Assembly: GCA_036873135.1 (NCBI GenBank)
Contig: JAPTYO010000001.1
Location: 44,478,774 to 44,542,773, forward strand
Reading direction: 5' to 3'
DNA from: Clarkia xantiana subsp. parviflora
Taxonomy: Eukaryota; Streptophyta; Magnoliopsida; Myrtales; Onagraceae
DNA: 64,000 nucleotides
In this document: positions 23,598 through 36,600 of the stretch, piece by piece
Position numbering within the stretch: the first letter of the stretch is position 1
How the letters are laid out: the number at the start of each line of letters is the position of its first letter
Notes under the pieces: model-generated
What the model saw: the letters and a program-made list of their open reading frames with translations, nothing else
What the model was told of the DNA's origin: nothing
The model's database searches: none
Made by a program: the position numbers and the translations under genes

Positions 23598-24072
23598 AAT
23601 TTTTCTACCATGCTTTGGGAGTACCATGCTTTTGGTTTTTTTAATACTATGGTGGACTTAATTGTAACATAAGTAAAACTTTAAAAGTATGAAAAAATAT
23701 AAAATTTTTTAACTACACCTAGGATGTGTATCATACTATTAATAATATCAATTTCCCTATGGGGTTCACCTATAGGGCAATTGAAAAATAAAAAAATTAG
23801 TGGCAAAAGCATGGTGCTCCAAGAGCATTGTAGAAAGGTCCGTATTTTTCTACCATGATTCAAGAGCACCAGACTTTTGGTTTTTTTATTATTAGGGTGG
23901 ACTAACATATGTAAAATTTTAAAAATATGAAATTTTTTAACCACGCCTAATATTTGCATCATACTATTAATAATATCATTCTCCCTCTAGGGTTCACCTT
24001 TAGGGTAATAAAAAAATACAAAAAAAAAAGTACCAAAAGCATGGTGCTCTTGGAGCATAATAGAAAAGTCCA
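23598..24072. mobile_element. Two tandem copies of a 235-bp MITE
   Basis: Each copy starts TTTTTCTACCATG and has CTTTTGGTTTTTTTA, GGTGGACT, ATCATACTATTAATAATATC and GGGTTCACCT, then ends with the inverse AAAAGCATGGTGCTC..TAGAAA. Copy 1 is about 23598-23840, copy 2 about 23842-24072. They abut with one spacer base. Confidence 0.75.
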
Positions 24073-24446
24073 TAAAAAATATTCCCAAATCCGTTATTTG
24101 TTCATTACATTTCATGGTTATTTGTTCAAAAATGTTACATAGGCTGTAAATATTCCCAAATCCGTTATTAATCAGAGTTTCAAATATATATACATATATA
24201 TATATATATCCCAAATGTAATGTTATTATCTTCAACATCAATGGGAAAGAGTCAACATCGCGAGGTCGGCTAAAAATGCACCCGAAAGAGCCACAGCAGC
24301 ACCGTCTCTCCTGTTAGCGGCGACATTATTGTACGGTCATATGTCAGGCACCGATAAGTGCAAAATATTGTGTCACACGTTGAATATTTACAAGGAAGGG
24401 TCTGGTTATTTTCTGTGTTCTTTGGATATGGCAGACCTGAATTATG

Positions 24447-26438
24447 TCAAACAGAAGAAGAAGAAGAAGAAGATAGGCCCATGGTATTGCCAAGGACAAA
24501 GGTAACCAATGAGAGTTGGATGAAGAAGATGGTGGTGATGAGGCCCCTATCCACTGTCCACCCGAATATCGTTATTCCTCCAGGATTCGTCTGTAAATAC
24601 GCCACTGTCTCGCAATAAGAAACAAATATTAGCTCGGATTAGTTATCAAGATGCTAGCTCAAGTTTGTCCAATCGGTCAAATTACTAATTAAACTTTTTT
24701 TTTAACAAATTGCTAGTTCAATTTGTCCGTCCATGAAAAAAGGTAGCCCTGTTTCAATTTTTTTTTTCGCGTTTTCTAAAAGTATGAGAGATGTCCAAAT
24801 TTGAGACAATTACATACAAAAGTCGACAATACCCTAATGTCTGTTTAGGGTTTCATGCTACAAATAAAGTTGATGTTGTGTTTCCAAATTGCTAAGGTGA
24901 AGTATGCTATAGTGTGCACTTTGCTCACTATGCAAAATACTAGCTAAACTTTGTTTCAGTGTGTAGTTAAGTGCAAATATATATGCCATTTTCCCTTCTT
25001 CGTTTTATCATTGCAGTGAATTTAGATGTTATTGACCCTTATCGTTCAAAACAAACGAAAATTGCAATGGGCCTAACTACTTACACGGTCAGTAAGGTTG
25101 AGCTAACTTTTTATTAAAAAAAATCAGCTATCAATTTATTCAATTGGACACACTTTAGGTAGTAACTTGATAGTTAGCACATAAAGATGAGTGAATATAT
25201 AAATGTTTTGATAATCGGACCAGGCCTTAGACATAAAAAGTGGTCGGTTATTGGTCCGATTATATCTGATTTGACCGGTTCTATAAAAAAAATTGGATCA
25301 CTCTTATCTTTATTTATAAATGTTCATGTCCAGCTCAGTCCTTTTTTTAATGGAAAAACCGGTACCAATTTATCTGGCTCAACCCAGTTTTCACTTGTCG
25401 AGCTGGGTTTACTGCGCATGCTAACTAATATATTAGAATCGGTCTGCTTGTGTGACAGATCGCCGGTCCGGATGTTTTACACAAGTGGGGGTTCCATCTT
25501 AAAACCAATTAGTGATAGGAAGAGGTAGGCTACTTACTTATATGGTGCTCTAATACTAGATAACCACCGGTGTGGTACTTACGGTGATAATACTACAATA
25601 TATATATATATAGGGTTAAATGTCCTTTTGGTACCACATGTTTGCAAAAATTACACTGTTCATACCACTAGTATTTTTTCGTACCGAATCGGTACCATAT
25701 GTTTTCAAACCTTACTGTTTTGGTACCTCCGTTAGGGTTCCGTCAAAAACGGCCGTTAAATGGCATGTGCCATGCACGTGACCAGCCCAAAACTTTCAAT
25801 TTTGTTACAATTTAGTCCATCTAATACATCCCTAACTTTTATTTTGTTCAATTTAGTCCTAAAACTTCAAAACCAAACCATTTTCCCAAATTGACCTAGC
25901 CGGACTTAGCCTAGGGCTAGTCCGATCCTGGGTCATGGTCGCCGGACCCAGGCGACCCCAACCCAGGGTCGGACCTAGCCCTAGGCTAGGTCCGGCTAGG
26001 TCAATTGGGACCTAGCCCCAATTGAGTTAAATTGGGGCTAGGTCCAATTGACCTAGCCGGACCTAGCTTAGGACTAGGTCCGACCCTGGGTCAGAGTCCC
26101 CTGGGTCCGGTGACCCCGACCCAGCGTCGGGCCTAGCCCATGGCTAGGTCCGACTAGGTCAATTTGGGGAAATGGTTTGATTTTGAAGTTTTAGGACTAA
26201 ATTTAACAAAATAAAAGTTAGGGATGTATTAGATGGACTAAATTGTAACAAAATTGAAAGTTTTGGGCTGGTCACGTGCATGGCACATGCAATTTAACGG
26301 CCGTTTTTGACGGAACCCTAACGGAGGTACCAAAACAGTAAGGTTCGGAAACATATGGTACCAATTCGGTACGAAAAAATACTAGTGGTATAAACAGTGT
26401 AATTTTTGCAAACATGTGGTACCAAAAGGACCTTTAAC

Positions 26439-26474
<36 letters not shown>

Positions 26475-29400
26475 ATGAAAATACATACCAAAAGCTTGTC
26501 TCTTTTGATAATTAGAGATATATGAAGCAGTAGTGGGCGTGGAGGGATCGTCGGATGTCATCATCAATGATTCTAAGTCGGTTTCGGAGGGTATGGACCT
26601 CCAACTCCAAGAAGCAGTAACAGCAGCAGCAGGGCCTTTTGGTGTTTCAAAACTAAAAGTAGGAGTGCTGTTGGGTCTATTAGTATCATCAAATGGAGAA
26701 CTAGAATCACTGCATGTCATTATTGCATGCCATCTACTTGCTAATGATGCAATCCCTTGTGCCTTGTGAGAGATTTTTGTGGCTGCATGCAACGATAGAA
26801 TTGTCCCCGCAACTTGAACCATTGCTGAAACCTGATCAAAACATAATATTCTTATTAAGATGAAGTGCAACGCAAAAGAGATTCTCATCTATGTTACATT
26901 CACATCACTAATAAGAGATGTATGTACCTTTTTTTTTTTGTGATGAGGAAAAATAATATTTTAGGAGCAAAAATTATCGGTGTGTGACTTTTAGGAGTCT
27001 CGATACTTATTTTATATATATATTTATTCTTGAAGTATCAATTATATGAAGTGTGACTTATTAATCGAACCATAATTCGATTCATCTAGTTAGGGGCTCG
27101 TCTTGACCCAATCCCATGACAAAGATGGTCACCTGGTTCGGGAGACCATATTTAGCATGAGACTGACCAAGGCGAGCCCCCTATCTCGACCAATTTAGTC
27201 ATCACTGATTTAAAGTTTTAATTGGTTAGGATGAGCCGTGGGGCTCGCCCAGTCCCGAGGTCATCTCAGACATGTAAACAGGTCCGACAAGGATTCGAGA
27301 GAAGACGAACTCCTAACTAAATGAACCAAATTATAACTGGTTGCTAAGTGTTAATAATAAGACTTGCGCTTTAACCAACTGTCCAATAAATCCGAACTTG
27401 TGGGTGAAGACATTCAACATACTCTTACATTATATCAATATCCTCCCGGCCTCGACTTAATTCGGGTCGAGTTTTCAGCCGGCCACCTCGGCCAACCTCA
27501 ATTGGGTCTTAACAACATAATGGGCCACATCGGCCGACCTCAATCGGGTCGAACTAAACATTATGAGCCTCATCGGCCGACCTCAATTGGATCTAAATAT
27601 AATGGTCTTCAAACTCTATTTAATAAGAGGTAACATTTTTTACATTTAAAACGACGTCGCCGGGAATAGAACCCGTGCACTATGATAACATGTTAATAAT
27701 AAGACCCCTCACATGTGACCTGAAACATTTTGAAGGTCCAACACGTGAAATTTTAATTAAATAACGGTTTAAACTTAGCATTATGAAAATTCGAACATGC
27801 GCTCTCTAATACTATAAGAAAGTTCATACCCACTTGATCAATTGTTCTAAAATCTTAAGATTATATATGAATGTATGGTTTACTCTTTATACTTCAACAA
27901 TAATAATAATAAGTAACCTTTCGAATATTTCCAAATAATAGCCCAAAGTTCCCAAAAAAGTAATAAAATGAAGAGAGTGCAACTTACAGCAAAATCGCCA
28001 CCATTGATGAGCGTGATGGATCCACTGTACGCGGTTGTCTGAAACAACGTGAGAAACTGACTTGCCGTGACAACCAAGAACTGAAGCAGTAGATAAATTC
28101 TAAACCGATGACTTATCTTAGACAGATAATACCGCAACCGGGTGTGTTCTTGTATAAACAGCAAAACATCGTTGTCTCTAACTTCCAACAACTTCCCATA
28201 ATCGTCGAAGTGTATGACTTGCAAGTTGCACACCAGATGGAAGAAAACGCTGGCCGACAGCGAGATCGCGCTCACGTAAGTCCACGACACCACGAGCGCT
28301 ATCAAAATGCAGATCGACAGCAACCATGATTCGGAACGATCGATGTATAATACGCGTACAGTCTCTCGCGCTAACTTCAGAAGGAAACATGGCAGCAACC
28401 ATACAACTAGTAGCTTTACGGAGCCCTGTCATGATGCAAGTTACATGTTTTAGACCAACTATTCTAAAAACTATTATGTATATTTATTATTTAAAAGGGT
28501 TAATAACTTTTTTAGTATAATATGTATGGATTATGTTATCTTTTAGTATGATAAGTTTTTTCATATTTTTTGTGCAACACGTTTATGACATGTTACTTTT
28601 GGTGCATTCATTGGTTAACTGTTAATTTTTTCATTAAGTACCACGTGATTAGCCTCCAATTTTTATTATTTATTATTTTCTATTTTGTGTTTCTACTATA
28701 TCTCTAACTTTTCTTTTTATAATTTAGTTATTAAAATTATTCTTAGTCGGACCATTGACTTAGTGGACCTAGACAACCTAGACTAGGGTCGGACCTAGAC
28801 CGGGTCGAGCAATGAGCTAGGTTCGACCCTTAGTAGGATCGCCCAGGACTCGACCCTATCTAAGTCAATTAAAGCCTAGAGTCGGATTGAGTACCCTAAG
28901 TCTCAATTGACCTAGCTAGGATTGTACCGTTGGATTGAGTCCGACATTTAAAATATTTCATGAGGGTTTATTAGAACTAGGCCTGTCAAAACGGGTCAAC
29001 CCGTGACCCGTGACCCGTGACCCGCGACCCGCGGGTCACCAACCACCCGACCCGTGATTGACCCGGGGGTCACTACGGGTCAGAGTCAGAGACCCGTACC
29101 CGGGATCCCGGGTCACGGGTTGACCCGGGTCTAACCCGTGACCCGGGTCAGCTCATGTAAAAAAAAAAAAGGAAAGCAATGAGGAGCTATCGCTAGGCAA
29201 TGTTGGTTCGGACTAATCACTAATGCTCTTCGCGGACGACATTTTGTTCTTCTCAAGATCAAGTGAATTACACAATTGGCTAAACTATCAAATTTCAATC
29301 GCCGTCAGACCAAAAAAAAAGGCACCTGAGTACAAAAGTTTCAAGGGGAAATCAATCAAGCATATTAGGAAGCAACACTCTAATTAAGCAGCAAATTTGG

Positions 29401-30596
29401 GGTTTTAGCAATTAGCACCAGGGAACAGCAAATTTGGGGTTTTAGGAATTAACACCAGGGAACTAAATAGGTTATTTGCGTCATCTCGACCAACACAGTT
29501 GTTATTGAAGGTTGAGAAGACAAAACGACGCAACGCTAGAACTGGATATGAATGATAGCATATTTGGTTAAGTGACTACAAAACAACTCCTCAAACTAAA
29601 GGTTGGGAGAGTAAAGAACAAACTGAGCTGATCTTAGAGAGACTACATTAGTTAGGAACTTTGCTTCACTTACAGAGAGTAAATAAACTGAGGGAAAAAA
29701 AAAATAGCAATGTGGAAGTTCCACGGAACGGGTCACGGGCCGGGTCACGGGTCATATAGCTAAACCCGTACCCGGCCTGATTTTAACGGGTCATTTGCGG
29801 GTCAACCCGTAAATGACCCGTTTCTAAAATATGTGTACCCGGACCCGACCCGTGACCGGGTCATTTACGGGTCGTTTACGGGTCACGGGTAAAATTGACA
29901 GGCCCAATTAGAACGAAAGATTTTGTTCTATTGTGGATAAGCAAAGAAATCACACATTAATACAGCTAACGTGTGTACTCTCACCAAAAAAAAAAAAACG
30001 TGTGTACGTTTTTAAGGGTAATATAGTTATTTTAAATCTTATTATTGTTTTTCTTCCCTATTTTATTTCTAGTTAACAAATAACTCTACATTTTAATCTG
30101 AACTAACTGAAATTCTCATTATTCCATAGCTTATTCCGTTTGTCAATCGTGCCATTAGAGTTAAGCAAAGAAATCACACCTTAATCTGGTTGATGTATTC
30201 GTCGCGGAATCGGGACATCCGGCCGCTACACCGGTCGACGAACAAAAACTTTCGAATCCCATACTTTCGCAGATTGTGAGACAGACAAATCAGCGAAACA
30301 GCCGCTAAGCTCACCTGCGCCGCCACTATGTCCAGCTCAAACGCCTCAATCTGGTACTCGTCGCAGCCGGAGCAATTAAAGTACTCCAACACGAAAATCG
30401 GCACCGCCACTCCGACCAGCAAGAACGCCGTCCACGACAGCAGAAATCCGATCACCGACGATTGATTGAACCCCATAATCTTCAGGAAAGTCTCCAGCTT
30501 CTTTAGGGTTTCCTCAAGGCGGCTGACTTCTTGATCGGCTAGAAGTTGAAGAAGCGGGGCCTCGATTGACGGCGGTGAAACGGTGTCCTCTTCCAT
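24447..30596 (-). CDS. Seven-helix DUF3537 / gustatory receptor-like membrane protein, copy A, four exons, 451 aa
   Basis: Exons on the minus strand: 30596-30180 (417), 28425-27988 (438), 26831-26489 (343) and 24604-24447 (158). Total 1356 nt, exactly 452 codons, with GT-AG introns. The N-terminal helix (20-40, EVSRLEETLKKLETFL) is amphipathic. Hydrophobic segments lie at about 47-72, 88-108, 142-158, 173-206, 248-268, 282-300 and 420-442; a Ser-rich cytosol-type loop (about 315-395) separates the last two. The architecture, EYFNCSGC, and the last-helix region FGWTVDRGLITTIFF..FVLGNT fit plant DUF3537 proteins, proposed to be distant relatives of insect gustatory receptors; their plant function is unknown. 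Exon 4 ends in a TCT-repeat coding a Ser run. Introns 3 and 1 carry a MULE-MITE and a hAT. No disabling change seen. Confidence 0.85.
25613..26440. mobile_element. MULE-type MITE in GRL-A intron 3, near-perfect giant palindrome
   Basis: Ends GGGTTAAATGTCCTTTTGG and its inverse CCAAAAGGACCTTTAACCC; flanks ATATATATA on both sides (9 bp, but within an AT run). The inverted arms extend over about 250 bp each (TACCACATGTTTGCAAAAATT, ACGGCCGTTAAAT, GGCATGTGCCATGCACGTGACCAG). The centre carries repeated GACCTAGCC/GGCTAGGTC words. It ends only 48 bp from the exon 3 donor site. Confidence 0.88.
26441..26470. repeat. (AT)n microsatellite
   Basis: About 15 AT dinucleotides lie directly beside the MITE end in GRL-A intron 3. 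Confidence 0.9.
26832..27987. other. GRL-A intron 2 with three-unit tandem repeat
   Basis: The intron shares CGATTCATCTAGTTAGGGGC with unit B (about 39134). At 27487-27600 a unit of about 48 bp with CGGCCGACCTCAATTGGGTC and AACATTATG recurs three times. The rest is unremarkable. Confidence 0.65.
28495..28960. other. Half of a MULE-type element in GRL-A intron 1
   Basis: It begins AAGGGTTAATAACTTTTTTAG and runs into GGACCTAGAC/GGTCGGACCTAG words like the centre of 25613-26440. No opposite end is seen before the hAT at 28978. Confidence 0.4.
29209..29285 (+). pseudogene. Captured L1-type reverse transcriptase fragment inside the hAT
   Basis: One frame reads LMLFADDILFFSRSSELHNW, the F-A-D-D catalytic motif region of L1 LINE reverse transcriptase, for about 24 codons. 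No RT homology continues on either side. Confidence 0.6.
29391..29465. repeat. 37-bp tandem duplication within the hAT
   Basis: AGCAAATTTGGGGTTTTAG followed by AATTA(G/A)CACCAGGGAAC occurs twice back to back. Confidence 0.85.
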
Positions 30597-30935
30597 AGTA
30601 AGCTAGTCTGATCAGTAAATCTCAAGATTGAAATGTGAAGTTTGTTATTGATTTAGAGTTTGCCATATGGAAGGAAGTGCAGATATTCTACAGTTGTTTG
30701 ATTCTTCGTTGAAAGAGTTGGTCTAGCTCTTCCTCTTGTGAGTTGTTATGATAGATCGATCTCTTGGCCGTTGAATTTCGTTTTACGTAATGTGTGCACG
30801 TTTCTTGCTCGTGTTTTTTTATTATCTCGATTTTATATTGTTGACAAAAAAAAGTATTATTTGTTTAGCTATATAACATGATTTATTAGTTCAGCATTTC
30901 GCCCATTGGAAGTTATTAACATTAATTATGAAATT

Positions 30936-32045
30936 TGTAAATACCTAATTTTGGTCCGCCCGTGGCACGTTCAAAATGTCATATGTTACGCGTTAAAAAA
31001 TGAGAAGTATTAAAATATAGAAGGTCGCGAAGTTTCTAAAGATATTACTGGTTTAAAATAGGATAGTATATATGTATTAATTATTGTAAAATATTCAGAA
31101 AATATATTATGTGTATTTATTGTGAAATACATAAATATATATGTATATTTTCAGAATATTAAATGCATATATATATTTTTTTAAATTTTATTTTCCTAGT
31201 TTAGGGGTCATAGTTTAACTATAAATAAGCTCATTTTACATGTAAAAAAGACAGACCAGCAATAATAATATTACATCAGATCTCGGAATCCGTTCAAATT
31301 TGTCTTCTAATAATTTTTTTCCCCGCAGTCTTTTTCTTCCCGTTCTTTCTGCAGCCACTGAAGAGACTTCGCCGTCCGACCGACTCCCGGCCGCCGCGCT
31401 GACCCCGCCATCGCCTCCCTCAGGCCGTTCCGAACGGTGCCGCCACCGCCGTTCACCTCCGGTCATCCTCTGCTCGCTCCGCCGTCTCCTTTCTCCTCCA
31501 TAGCCACCAGAAGTTCGCCCGGGAATTTGCCTACTCCACCCTCTGACCTAAGTCTCGCCCGCAATTCCTCCGTCCACTTCATGCTGCCCGTCGTCCTGCG
31601 ACCTCATCGCCGCCGCCCGCTCAGCCCGCACCATATTTGGTCGTTCCGCCCGCCCAAGATGCCCGTGGCTCGCCGGACCTCATAGTATATATGTATTAAT
31701 TATTGTGAAATATTCAGAAAATATATTATATGTATTTATGGTGAAATACATATATATATATGTATATTTTCGGAATATTAAATGCATATATTTTTTTAAA
31801 TTTTATTTTCCTTGTTTAGAGGTTTTAGTTTAACTATAAATAAGCTCATTTTACATGTAAAAAAGACAGACCGGCAATAATAATATTATATCAGATATCG
31901 GAATCCGTGCAAATTTGTCTTCTAATAATTTTTTTTTTTTTCCCCGCAGTCTTCTTCCCGTTCTTCCTGCAGCCACTAAAGAGACTTTGTCGTCCGACCG
32001 ACTCCCGGCCGCTGCGCTGACCCCGCCATCGCCTCCCTCAGGCAC
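30936..32045 (+). mobile_element. LTR fragments of a TGTAAATACCTAATTTTGG retroelement, partly duplicated
   Basis: 30936 starts TGTAAATACCTAATTTTGG and CCGTGGCACG, matching the start of the solo-LTR-like element at 56795. A GC-rich part follows at 31370-31680. From about 31686 the AT-rich block (AGTATATATGTATTAATTATTGT to CCGACTCCCGGCCGC) is repeated with about 95% identity to 31065-31410. GC-rich ORFs in all frames are composition artefacts. Confidence 0.6.
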
Positions 32046-33321
32046 CAGCATTCTTAAAAAATACCAGCGTTGTTGGCAAAACCAGATCCAGAAACATTAT
32101 AGTTTGCATACAATGCCATAGTGTTATGGAATTCCACCGTTGTTCATTGTTCCAACCACCACTCGTTGATTCTCATCTTGCACCAAAACTGAGTAAGTAA
32201 AATTGACAGTTGGAAGGGATGCATCATCAAAAGATTAGTTCTAACACTGGTGAATATCTCATTCAAACCATTTAAAAACTGCATCATCAAACTAGCTATG
32301 ACTTTGGGAGACATCAAGTAATTTCCACACAAAAATTCATCTTTTAGTGCAGCCAGTTCATCCCAAATCATCATCATGTTCTCAAAATGGTCAGCAATGG
32401 TCTGAGTCCCTTGCCTAGCATTGTATAGCTCTCTACTCAACTGAAAGATTCTAGTGTCATATATCTTATTGAATCTCTCACGCAGGTCATTCTAGATCGC
32501 AAAGGTAGTGGCTGTAAAAGTCAATCCATGAGTGAGATTTTTAGCAACTGCTCATATGAGCCATCCTTTTACAATTAATGCTGACTAAAAGAAAAAAAAT
32601 CGAGAGAAAATAAATGCCACATTACATCTATCCCACTGAAAACACACATTCTCTTGCACTAAGTCTCTCCGACAAGTTCCATCGACAGAATAAAGCTTGT
32701 TCTTTGATAGGAGAGCATCACGCATAGATCGAACTCATACATGATAATTGTTACATCCAGTGAGTTGATAACCAATCAAAGTCATTGAAGGAGTATCTAA
32801 CGAGTGTAAATATAGTCGATCTTTGAGTGGATTCTCTTCTTCAAGTTGCTGTACAGCTGCTTGACGATTTTGACCTCCATTTCCTCGATTTGGAGCTCCA
32901 TTTCCTCGATCCGTATTCACCGCAATATTAGCAGTCGAATTCTAAGTATTTCCTCTGAGACTAGGCCACGCATTCTCATTCAAAGGAGTTCCTGCCATGA
33001 TCGTGTTTCCACAACGGTAAATTCAAGATCGCTCAGCTCTAATACCATGAAAACTAGATAAAACGAAGTTGGAGATGGCGTGGAATTGAGAGAGGAAGAG
33101 AAAGGAAGATCACTCAAACAAACTCATACTTCATTGATTGATCAATTCAGCGATACAAGCATCGAACTATATAAATGGAAACTAGTTAACAACATTAACT
33201 AACAAAATTATGAGAAGATGAAATAAGGTCCTCCAATTATAATTGCACTAAGGTCTTAATTGCTTGATTGCTGAATAATATGGTCCTCGATGATACTTCT
33301 TCAAGTGAAAATAACATAACA
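32046..33321 (-). mobile_element. Copia retrotransposon fragment: 5' LTR and broken gag
   Basis: On the minus strand an LTR (33321-33047, starting TGTTATGTTATTTTC and ending CA) is followed by a primer site TGGTATTAGAGC, a one-base variant of the usual TGGTATCAGAGC complementary to initiator tRNA-Met. Broken gag frames follow: NRGNGGQNRQAAVQ, NPLKDRLYLHSLDTPSMTL (32920-32735) and LSRELYNARQGTQTIADHFE, VIASLMMQFLNGLNE (32440-32144). No pol or second LTR. It lies between the two GRL genes. Confidence 0.8.
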
Positions 33322-33682
33322 TACCATTTCATTGTGGTTTCTGGAACAAATAACCAACCCATGATTATTTGTTCAAAAATGTTACATAAGCTATAAATAT
33401 TCCCTAAAACTGTTATTAATCATTCTTTCAAATAAATTATATATATATCACAATACTGTTATTATCTGCAACATCAATGGGAAAGAGGCAATGTTGCGAG
33501 GTATGCTGAAAATGCACCAGAAAGAGTCACAGCAGGACCATGTCTTCTGTTAACGACGATATTAGTGTACAGTCAAATGTCAGACACCAATCACAACTTC
33601 AAAATCTTGTGTCGCACTTTGAATTTATACAAGGGACTTCTAACTTTCTCTGTTATTCTTTGGATATGGAAGACCTAAAATG

Positions 33683-36600
33683 TCAGACAGAAGAAGAAGA
33701 TAGGCCCGTGGTATTGCCAAGCACAAAGGTAACCAAGGAGAGTTGGATGAGGAAAATGGTGGTGATGAGGCCCCTATCCACTGTCCACCCATATATCGTT
33801 ATTCCTCCGGGATTTGTCTGTAAATACGCCACTGTGTCGCAGTAAGAAACAAATATTAGGAATCAATGCACATTGATAAGCTAAAGTATGCTTCACTGTG
33901 CACTCTGCTATCTGAATGAAGTTGCACTATGCAAAATACTAGCTAAACTTTATTTCAATGTTCATATAGGGACAATTATGTCATTTTCCCTTCTTTGTTT
34001 TGTTATTGCGGCGAAATCAAATGTCACCAACCCTTACCGTCCAAAATAGACAGAAAATGCAATGGTGCCGTCTAATTGCACTGTCCGTAAAGTTGAGCTA
34101 ACTTTTTGTTTAAAAAAGTTCAGCTAGCAATTTATCGGATTGAACAAACTTCAGGTTGCAAATTGGTAAGTTAACCCATAAATATGAGTATGTATACAGG
34201 GTTAAGAACCTAAATACAGTCCTAATTATAGGTCATGTTGTTAATCGTTATAAAATGCTAGTATTCAGTGTCCTAACTATCAGATTGGTTGATTTCCTTT
34301 TTTTTCGGGGAAAAAGTGGAAATCAACCAATATGATAGTTGTGACAATAATATCAACATTTCAAATATTGGACAAGGATTAACAACACTTGACTTATAGT
34401 TGCTATTGTATTATGTTCTTAAGCTATATATATGTGTGTGTGTGTGAAAATACATACCAAAAGCTTGCCTCTTTTGATAATTAGAGATATATGAAGCAGT
34501 AGTGGGCAAGGAGGGATATTCTGATGTCATCATCAATGATTCTAAGTCGGTTTCAGAAGGTATGGACCTCCAAGTCCAATTAGCAGCAGCAGGGCTTTTT
34601 GGTGTGCCAAAACTAAAAGTAGGAGTGCTTGATACTCTTGATATGGTACTGGTGCTGGATCTATTATTATTATTATTATCATCATATGTAGTAGAATTAG
34701 AATCACTGCACGTCATTATTGCATGCCATCTACTTGCTAATGATGCAATCCCTTGTGCCCTGTGGGAGATTTTTGTGGCTGCATGCAATGATAAAATTGT
34801 CCCCGCAACTTGAACCATTGCTGAAACCTGATCAAAACATAATATTCTTAGTAAGATGAAGTGCAATATGTAAGAGATTCACATCAATGTCACATTCCCA
34901 GGGACAGATCCAAAATTCGTATTCATAATGAAAATAATTAGATTAGCGGTAAATATTCAATTTAAACAAAATTTAGGGGGAAATTATAACACTTTAAAGG
35001 ACTAAACTGAAAAATAATTACACTTTTTACGATAATAATACACACTGTAAAAAGTCGAGGGCGCAATCACCCCTCGTCCCTTAATGGATCCGCATGTTCC
35101 TACCTTAAGTGATCTAGGGTTGGATGTGCATATGAGACATGAACGAAATCCTAGACCTGTCTGGAAAAAGCGGAGGAGGAACGGAATGGAGCAGCAAGAT
35201 GGATGCGTTTGGTAGAATTATTAGGGACAAGGAGACACATTGTTACCATATTTATTCATTTTTCTTGCTGATGTTATGTCAAACATGATAGCAAATGCAG
35301 TTCCTGAAGGCTCCATATCTGGAATTAAGCTCAAGAGGCAATGCCCGTTACTGTCCCACCTACTATTTGGCTATTTGCAGATGAATTACTCTTCTTTGTG
35401 TTGACAAATGAGAGGAACATTAGAGCCCTAAAGAATATCCTAGACAAGTACTACATAGCCTCTAGACAGATGATCAAGCTAAGCAAGTCTAGCCTCTTCT
35501 TTAGTTCAAATGCTAGTGAGCTGTACAAAGACCACATCTCCAGCTTCTTGAGGGTATAAAAAACTGATGACCCGGGAAGTACCTAGGATTGTCAGTGATT
35601 TGGGGAAGATCAAAGAAATAAGCGTTGGAATTCCTCAATACCAGAATTAAAAGGAAGCCGCATGGCTGGAAGCATAAACTTTTGTCCCAAGCTGGCAGGG
35701 AAGTGGTCATTCAAACAATCCCTATATGTGCTATGTTTGCATTCCTATTTCCTAAGACTTGGTGCAGTGAAGTTAATAGCTAAATGGGAAGATACATTTG
35801 CTTGCATGGGATACGATGACACTAGCCAAGAAGAATGAAGACATGGGGTTCAAGGAACTAGAAATGTATGATATAGCTCTCCTCACAAAATTTGCATAAA
35901 GGCTAACCCAGAATAATTTTGGGCCAGAATCCTCCAAGGCTTGTATTTCAGTGATGTGCCTGCTCTAGAATCTAGAAAGGGAGGTCGAGCATCATGGGGT
36001 TGCATATGGAGTGGAATTCAAGTGCTAAAATTCAATGGATTATGGATTATTGGCTCACGTGAATCAGTCAACATAGGGAAGGACCTACAGATCCCGCGCC
36101 TAGAGAGATTTCAACTCAGCTACCTCATCCCATCTGATACAGTGAGTGTATCCAGAGTAAGTGATCTACGATATGAAGGACAATGGAACATCAACAACAT
36201 GGAGGAGCATATCTCTAGGAAAGAAATCAGAGCAATTCAACAGGTGGTCGTGGATACAACTACATAACAGGACTACCTAATTTGGCCATATGTTCAATGT
36301 GGCAATGTTGCATCAAAATCAGTATACCAGCTGTTGAAAGAACATCATGGAGAAACTCCAACCAGTAGACATTGCTCTTATGTGGATCTTAATCTGGCAT
36401 CTCTACAGAAAACCTACACCACATTGAGGCCTAGTGGCTACAAGTAGCCAGTACTATACAAGATAAAAACAACATGAGGAGACTTATGGAGCAAATAGCC
36501 TTCGTATGCTGGGGTATATGGAAATCACGTAATTTAACCAACTGCAGTCCAGATTCTACAAGAGCAATCAATTGCATTAATAGTTCAATGGTTGGAATTT

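Larger units (their letters stand above)
28978..29906. mobile_element. hAT non-autonomous element, 929 bp, 8-bp target duplication ATTAGAAC
   Basis: Terminal inverted repeats TAGGCCTGTCAA (left) and TGGGCCTGTCAA (right, reverse strand); flanks ATTAGAAC at 28970-28977 and 29907-29914 match exactly. Subterminal arrays of GGGTCA/TGACCCG fill 28990-29158 and 29725-29890. It sits in GRL-A intron 1 and is absent from copy B. Confidence 0.93.
24115..30895. repeat. Segmental duplication, unit A (GRL gene plus flanks)
   Basis: The sequence from TTATTTGTTCAAAAATGTTACATA (24119) through the promoter region with TACGTAATGTGTGCACGTTTCTTGCTCGTG (about 30785) matches unit B at 33358-42742 in order and orientation. 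Lineage-specific insertions explain the length difference. Confidence 0.9.

Noticed and set aside
24358..24618. Plus-strand ORF of 86 aa, conserved in the duplicate at 33540-33845
   Set aside because: Conservation comes from the antisense GRL exon 4; the minus-strand reading gives a membrane helix in frame with the other exons.
25187..25528. 113-aa ORF in GRL-A intron 3
   Set aside because: No recognisable domain, intronic, absent from copy B.
28108..28329. Plus-strand ORFs conserved in both GRL copies
   Set aside because: Shadows of GRL exon 2 on the opposite strand.
31236..31685. Overlapping GC-rich ORFs on both strands (31236-31466, 31300-31503, 31437-31685)
   Set aside because: Composition artefact of the LTR GC-rich block; the same block is duplicated downstream and interrupted, and no motif is recognisable.
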